A program made the translations under genes and the position numbers. From contig NC_036450.1 in assembly GCF_002775205.1 (NCBI RefSeq), positions 21,144,479 to 21,208,478 of the forward strand: DNA of 64,000 nt. The letters are read 5' to 3'. Of the stretch, positions 61,601 through 64,000 are shown piece after piece (the first letter of the stretch is position 1; every line of letters begins with the position of its first letter). This DNA is from Xiphophorus maculatus. Its lineage: Eukaryota; Chordata; Actinopteri; Cyprinodontiformes; Poeciliidae. The notes below the pieces were generated by a model. It saw only the letters and a list, made by a program, of their open reading frames with translations, ran no database searches and was not told where the DNA came from.

Positions 61601-63988
61601 AGAAACCATTTAATTAACGTATTCAATGCGATGTTTTATGTGTCCTTTCCTAATAACTTTTTTCTAATCCGATAAATGCAACTGAAAGATTTTTTATTTT
61701 TTTTTGTAGATATGTTTATTAATTTTTTGTTTAATAACAACAACAACACAGAAGAACACAGAACAAAAGCTCAGCAGTACAGTCCAGAGTCAAAAGGACT
61801 CATCAGCTTAAAAGATTTTTTAAGCTGATGAGTTTTTAGGAAGTTTTTTTTTCCCCCCATTTAGCAATCCCATACTTCCCATTTCCAGTGTGTAGATACA
61901 ATGTGCAAACTCCATTTAGCCACTCTTCAAAATGGGAAAGAAGAGAGAACATGTCATTCTGGTAACGGTGAGCTTGTTAAAGACAGAGGCCAATTTCAAG
62001 GTCCAGCTCTGAACGTTTTCAGAACTACCACGCCTTGATATAACCCATTTTTCCACAGCTTAAACACAATTTGATTTGTGTCACACAAGACTAGAATGAT
62101 CCGTCTTTAAAAAAAACAACATAAATTTAGGGAGATAAAAACAAAACAAAAATCTACAACGATTGCTGTTTGAAGTCTGCAGCAGAGAATGGCATCTTGG
62201 GGTTACTTCTGGTTAGTCTCCAATGATGATTGCCATCCAGCTTGGGAGGCATGCCAGTAATTTTTATTCTGAACTTTTCATGTTGTGAAAAGGCAAACAG
62301 GGGCGTGCCGTGGTGGCGTAGGGGTTAGCGCGACCCACATTTGGAGGCCTCAAGTCCTCGACGCGGCTGTCGCGGGTTCGACTCCCGGACCCGGCGACAT
62401 TTACCGCATGTCTTCCCCCCTCTTCTTCCCCCTTTCCTGTCAGCCTACTTCATGAAAAAGGGACACTAGAGCCCACAAAAAGACCCCCTGGAGGGGTTAC
62501 AAAAAAAAAAAAAAAAAAAAAAGAAAAGGCAAACAGGACTTTCCCTGGAACCTTAAGCTTTAATTAGCTAAAACGATAAGACACTTTTTTTTGTTGATTT
62601 TGAATGTACAACGCACCAGGACGGCTGGGGGTAAAAACCAAAACTCAGTAATATTCCTGAAAATGGGGCTTTCAGCAGGATAATGATCCATCACATGCAG
62701 CCAAACCAACGCCAGGAGATATTTCACCTTTGTCCAAAGTCGTTTCGGTCCTACAGGAGCTAAATCTTTTAGAAAAGCTGCAATGTGAGCTGAAGATACA
62801 GTACAGACCAAAGGTTTGGACACACCTTTTAATTCAATGAGTTTCCTTTATTTTCATGACTATTGACATTGTAGATTCACACTGAAGGCATCAAAACTAT
62901 GAATAACACATGAGGAAATATGCACTAAACAAAAAAGTATAAAACAACTGAAAATAGCCCTTATATTCTAGTTTCTTCAAAGTAGCAACCTTTTGCTGTG
63001 ATTACTGCTTTGCACACACTCTGCATTTTCTTGATGAGCTTCAAGAGGTCGTCACCTGAAATGGTTTTCACTTCATAGGTCAACCTGCCCTGTCAGGTTA
63101 ATAAGTGGGATTTCTTGCCTTATAAATAGTCATGAAAATAAAGAAAACCCATTGAATTAGAAGGTGTGTCCAAACTTTTGGTCTGTACTCTATGTTGACA
63201 GTTTATCAATGACAGGTCATTTTGTAAATTATTATTACTATTCATGGCATATTCCCCCTCCCACTGAATACAGGTACAAAATGTAAATTTTTTGTCTGAA
63301 ATTACAATATGATCACAAAAGTGAAATTTGTCTTCCAAAGGTTTTTTTTTTTTAATTCATGTAGTTATTTTAAAAAAAAAAGAAAACGATAAAAATGATC
63401 TTCAACACCAGTATCAGTAAGTTTTAAATCTTCTGTAACCCTTTTAAAATTGTAATAACAATAATGCCATTATGTTGTTGACATGCAAAAATATGAATGT
63501 TATTTTGATTAATTCAACCAAGTGAGCTTTTGCTATTCACACATTATATAGAAAATATGTAAACAAAACCAATGATAAATGAAACAGTAAAAGGCGGAAC
63601 GCTTTGCTTTATCAGCTGTACCCTGCAGAAAATAAGTCATTAATAAAATACATGTTCAAACCTTAATTGCACACATGGATTTATTGTAGAGAGGCAATAT
63701 TGGGCTTTTCTTCCGCTCATAAAAACTTAAGTTCTCCAAAATAGATATGCAAAGTATATAACATCTATATAACGGCATTTTTACATGAAGTGCTGCTGAC
63801 CAAAAAAAAAATGTTATCAATGAGGAAGAGACTCACATGACTCATCAGAAGACACACTGGGGTAGCCGTCACACTCCGAGTCAGGTGATGTGATCCACAC
63901 CTGCAGCTCCAACAGGTCCGTGGGACCTGCTCTCGCGCTTCTATTCACCTTCTGCTTTTTAGCGCCCCCAAATATGTATTCATAATAC
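55653..63988 (-). CDS. hexb: Beta-hexosaminidase subunit beta, exons 2-14 (partial)
   Basis: - strand exons: 63837-63988, 60985-61050, 60625-60671, 60410-60520, 60224-60325, 60004-60136, 59746-59926, 59584-59670, 59424-59496, then 58489-58663 (11b) or 57448-57628 (11a), 56372-56462, 55827-55931, 55653-55716. Exon 1 with the signal peptide is beyond the window; 461 residues follow with 11b. This is a lysosomal glycosyl hydrolase family 20 enzyme that removes terminal GlcNAc/GalNAc. Visible are [10 protein letters not shown] (substrate Arg), [15 protein letters not shown] (catalytic Asp-Glu), [16 protein letters not shown] and [13 protein letters not shown]. Exon number and phases match human HEXB, and the GFM2-NSA2 neighbourhood matches too. 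Exon 8 carries [10 protein letters not shown], an alpha-subunit-like loop. The duplicated exon 11 is described separately. Confidence 0.95.
57411..57434. repeat. (AT)n-rich tract beside HEXB exon 11a
   Basis: A short AT-rich run just past the 11a donor, on the intron side. Confidence 0.6.
57448..57628 (-). CDS. hexb: HEXB alternative exon 11a (alpha-like)
   Basis: 60 codons plus one base, with acceptor CTGTAG and donor GTTGGT. It reads [10 protein letters not shown], then KGTQEAYQ, then [17 protein letters not shown], and ends DFQG. It begins in phase 0 and ends in phase 1, exactly like exon 11b. The Trp of HIW, the Tyr of WYL and the Asn-Arg pair (57506-57511) match human HEXA Trp392, Tyr421, Asn423 and Arg424. 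The last two bind the sialic acid of GM2 in the alpha subunit. The coding frame is clean, with no stop. The donor is weaker than that of 11b. It lies 860 bp downstream of 11b in the transcript direction. Confidence 0.85.
57632..57682. repeat. (CA)n-like microsatellite beside HEXB exon 11a
   Basis: A CACACA/CACCC tract starts within a few bases of the 11a acceptor. On the transcript strand it is a GT-rich run directly upstream of the acceptor, in place of a normal C/T-only tract. Confidence 0.75.
58489..58663 (-). CDS. hexb: HEXB alternative exon 11b (beta-like)
   Basis: 58 codons plus one base, with acceptor TTGCAG and donor GTCAGT. It reads [10 protein letters not shown], then [10 protein letters not shown], then [17 protein letters not shown], and ends LNFNG. 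The Asp-Tyr pair (58547-58552) sits where human HEXB has Asp452-Leu453, so this version is beta-like. The phases are identical to 11a. Including both exons, or neither, breaks the frame into exon 12, so only one can be used per functional mRNA. Confidence 0.9.
61798..61833. repeat. 16-bp perfect hairpin in HEXB intron 2
   Basis: ACTCATCAGCTTAAAA at 61798-61813 pairs exactly with 61818-61833 across a 4-nt loop. It is intronic. A MITE remnant or RNA structure is possible. Confidence 0.6.
62302..62522 (+). mobile_element. tRNA-derived SINE in HEXB intron 2
   Basis: The best-preserved copy of the family. A box is TGGTGGCGTAGGGGTTAGCG, B box is GGGTTCGACTCC, then a body ending CACTAGAGCCCACAAAAAGA and a poly(A)-like tail. 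The exact 15-bp target duplication GAAAAGGCAAACAGG lies at 62287-62301 and 62523-62537. Exact TSDs and intact boxes suggest a recent insertion. Confidence 0.9.
62655..62790 (+). pseudogene. Tc1-like transposase fragment in HEXB intron 2
   Basis: The frame at about 62670-62714 reads [15 protein letters not shown], matching the second catalytic-Asp block of Tc1-like transposases (FQQDNDPKHT). Little else is preserved. It is antisense to HEXB. Confidence 0.6.
62799..63190. mobile_element. Tc1/mariner-type MITE in HEXB intron 2
   Basis: 392 bp with long terminal inverted repeats. The left end is CAGTACAGACCAAAGGTTTG and the right end is the near-exact complement. Both extend through ACACACCTT and the CATGACTATT text. 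TA dinucleotides flank both ends (62797-62798 and 63191-63192). No transposase is present. Confidence 0.85.
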
Positions 63989-64000
63989 CTGTAGAGAGAG

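Noticed and set aside
1-64000. CRISPR arrays, bacterial operons, riboswitches
   Set aside because: The window is a fish nuclear genome; no regularly spaced repeats or prokaryotic signals are present.

Overview
This is nuclear DNA from a ray-finned (teleost) fish. The evidence is split genes with GT-AG introns, vertebrate-type UTRs and polyadenylation signals, and fish-type repeats: tRNA-derived SINEs, Tc1-like and hAT-like elements, an RTE/Rex3-like LINE with a (CATC)n tail, and LINE 3' tails. The species cannot be fixed from the sequence.

Layout. Positions 1-26,800 hold no gene I can support; they contain AT-rich intergenic DNA, foldbacks, microsatellites and transposon remnants. Positions 26,850-45,310 hold three torsin-1 (AAA+ ATPase of the ER lumen and nuclear envelope) genes in a row on the + strand, each with five coding exons. 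The first is the most diverged and has two phase-compatible first exons (1A and 1B), each with its own signal peptide. The second and third lie in a roughly 5-kb tandem duplication. A LINE of about 3.35 kb sits downstream of the second gene and is itself interrupted by a 398-bp putative solo LTR. The third copy preserves the empty target site.

Positions 45,500-64,000 hold NSA2 (- strand, complete, six exons), GFM2 (+ strand, complete, 20 coding exons) and HEXB (- strand, exons 2-14; exon 1 lies beyond the window). NSA2 and GFM2 are head to head across about 590 bp. GFM2 and HEXB are tail to tail, with poly(A) signals about 40 bp apart. The same three genes are neighbours on human chromosome 5q13, which supports the HEXB name.

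The most interesting signal is in HEXB. Two alternative versions of exon 11 lie in tandem, with identical splice phases. Both encode the active-site SAPWYL segment. One reads Asn-Arg, as in the human HEXA alpha subunit, at the position known to bind the GM2 sialic acid. The other reads Asp-Tyr, like the beta subunit. Splicing phase allows exactly one of the two per transcript. The upstream exon 8 also carries an alpha-like GSKP loop. One HEXB gene may therefore encode both alpha-like and beta-like active sites. The second notable system is the torsin cluster: alternative first exons, decay of exon 1B in the duplicates, loss of a glycosylation sequon in both duplicates, and exon 1 divergence far above that of the flanking introns.
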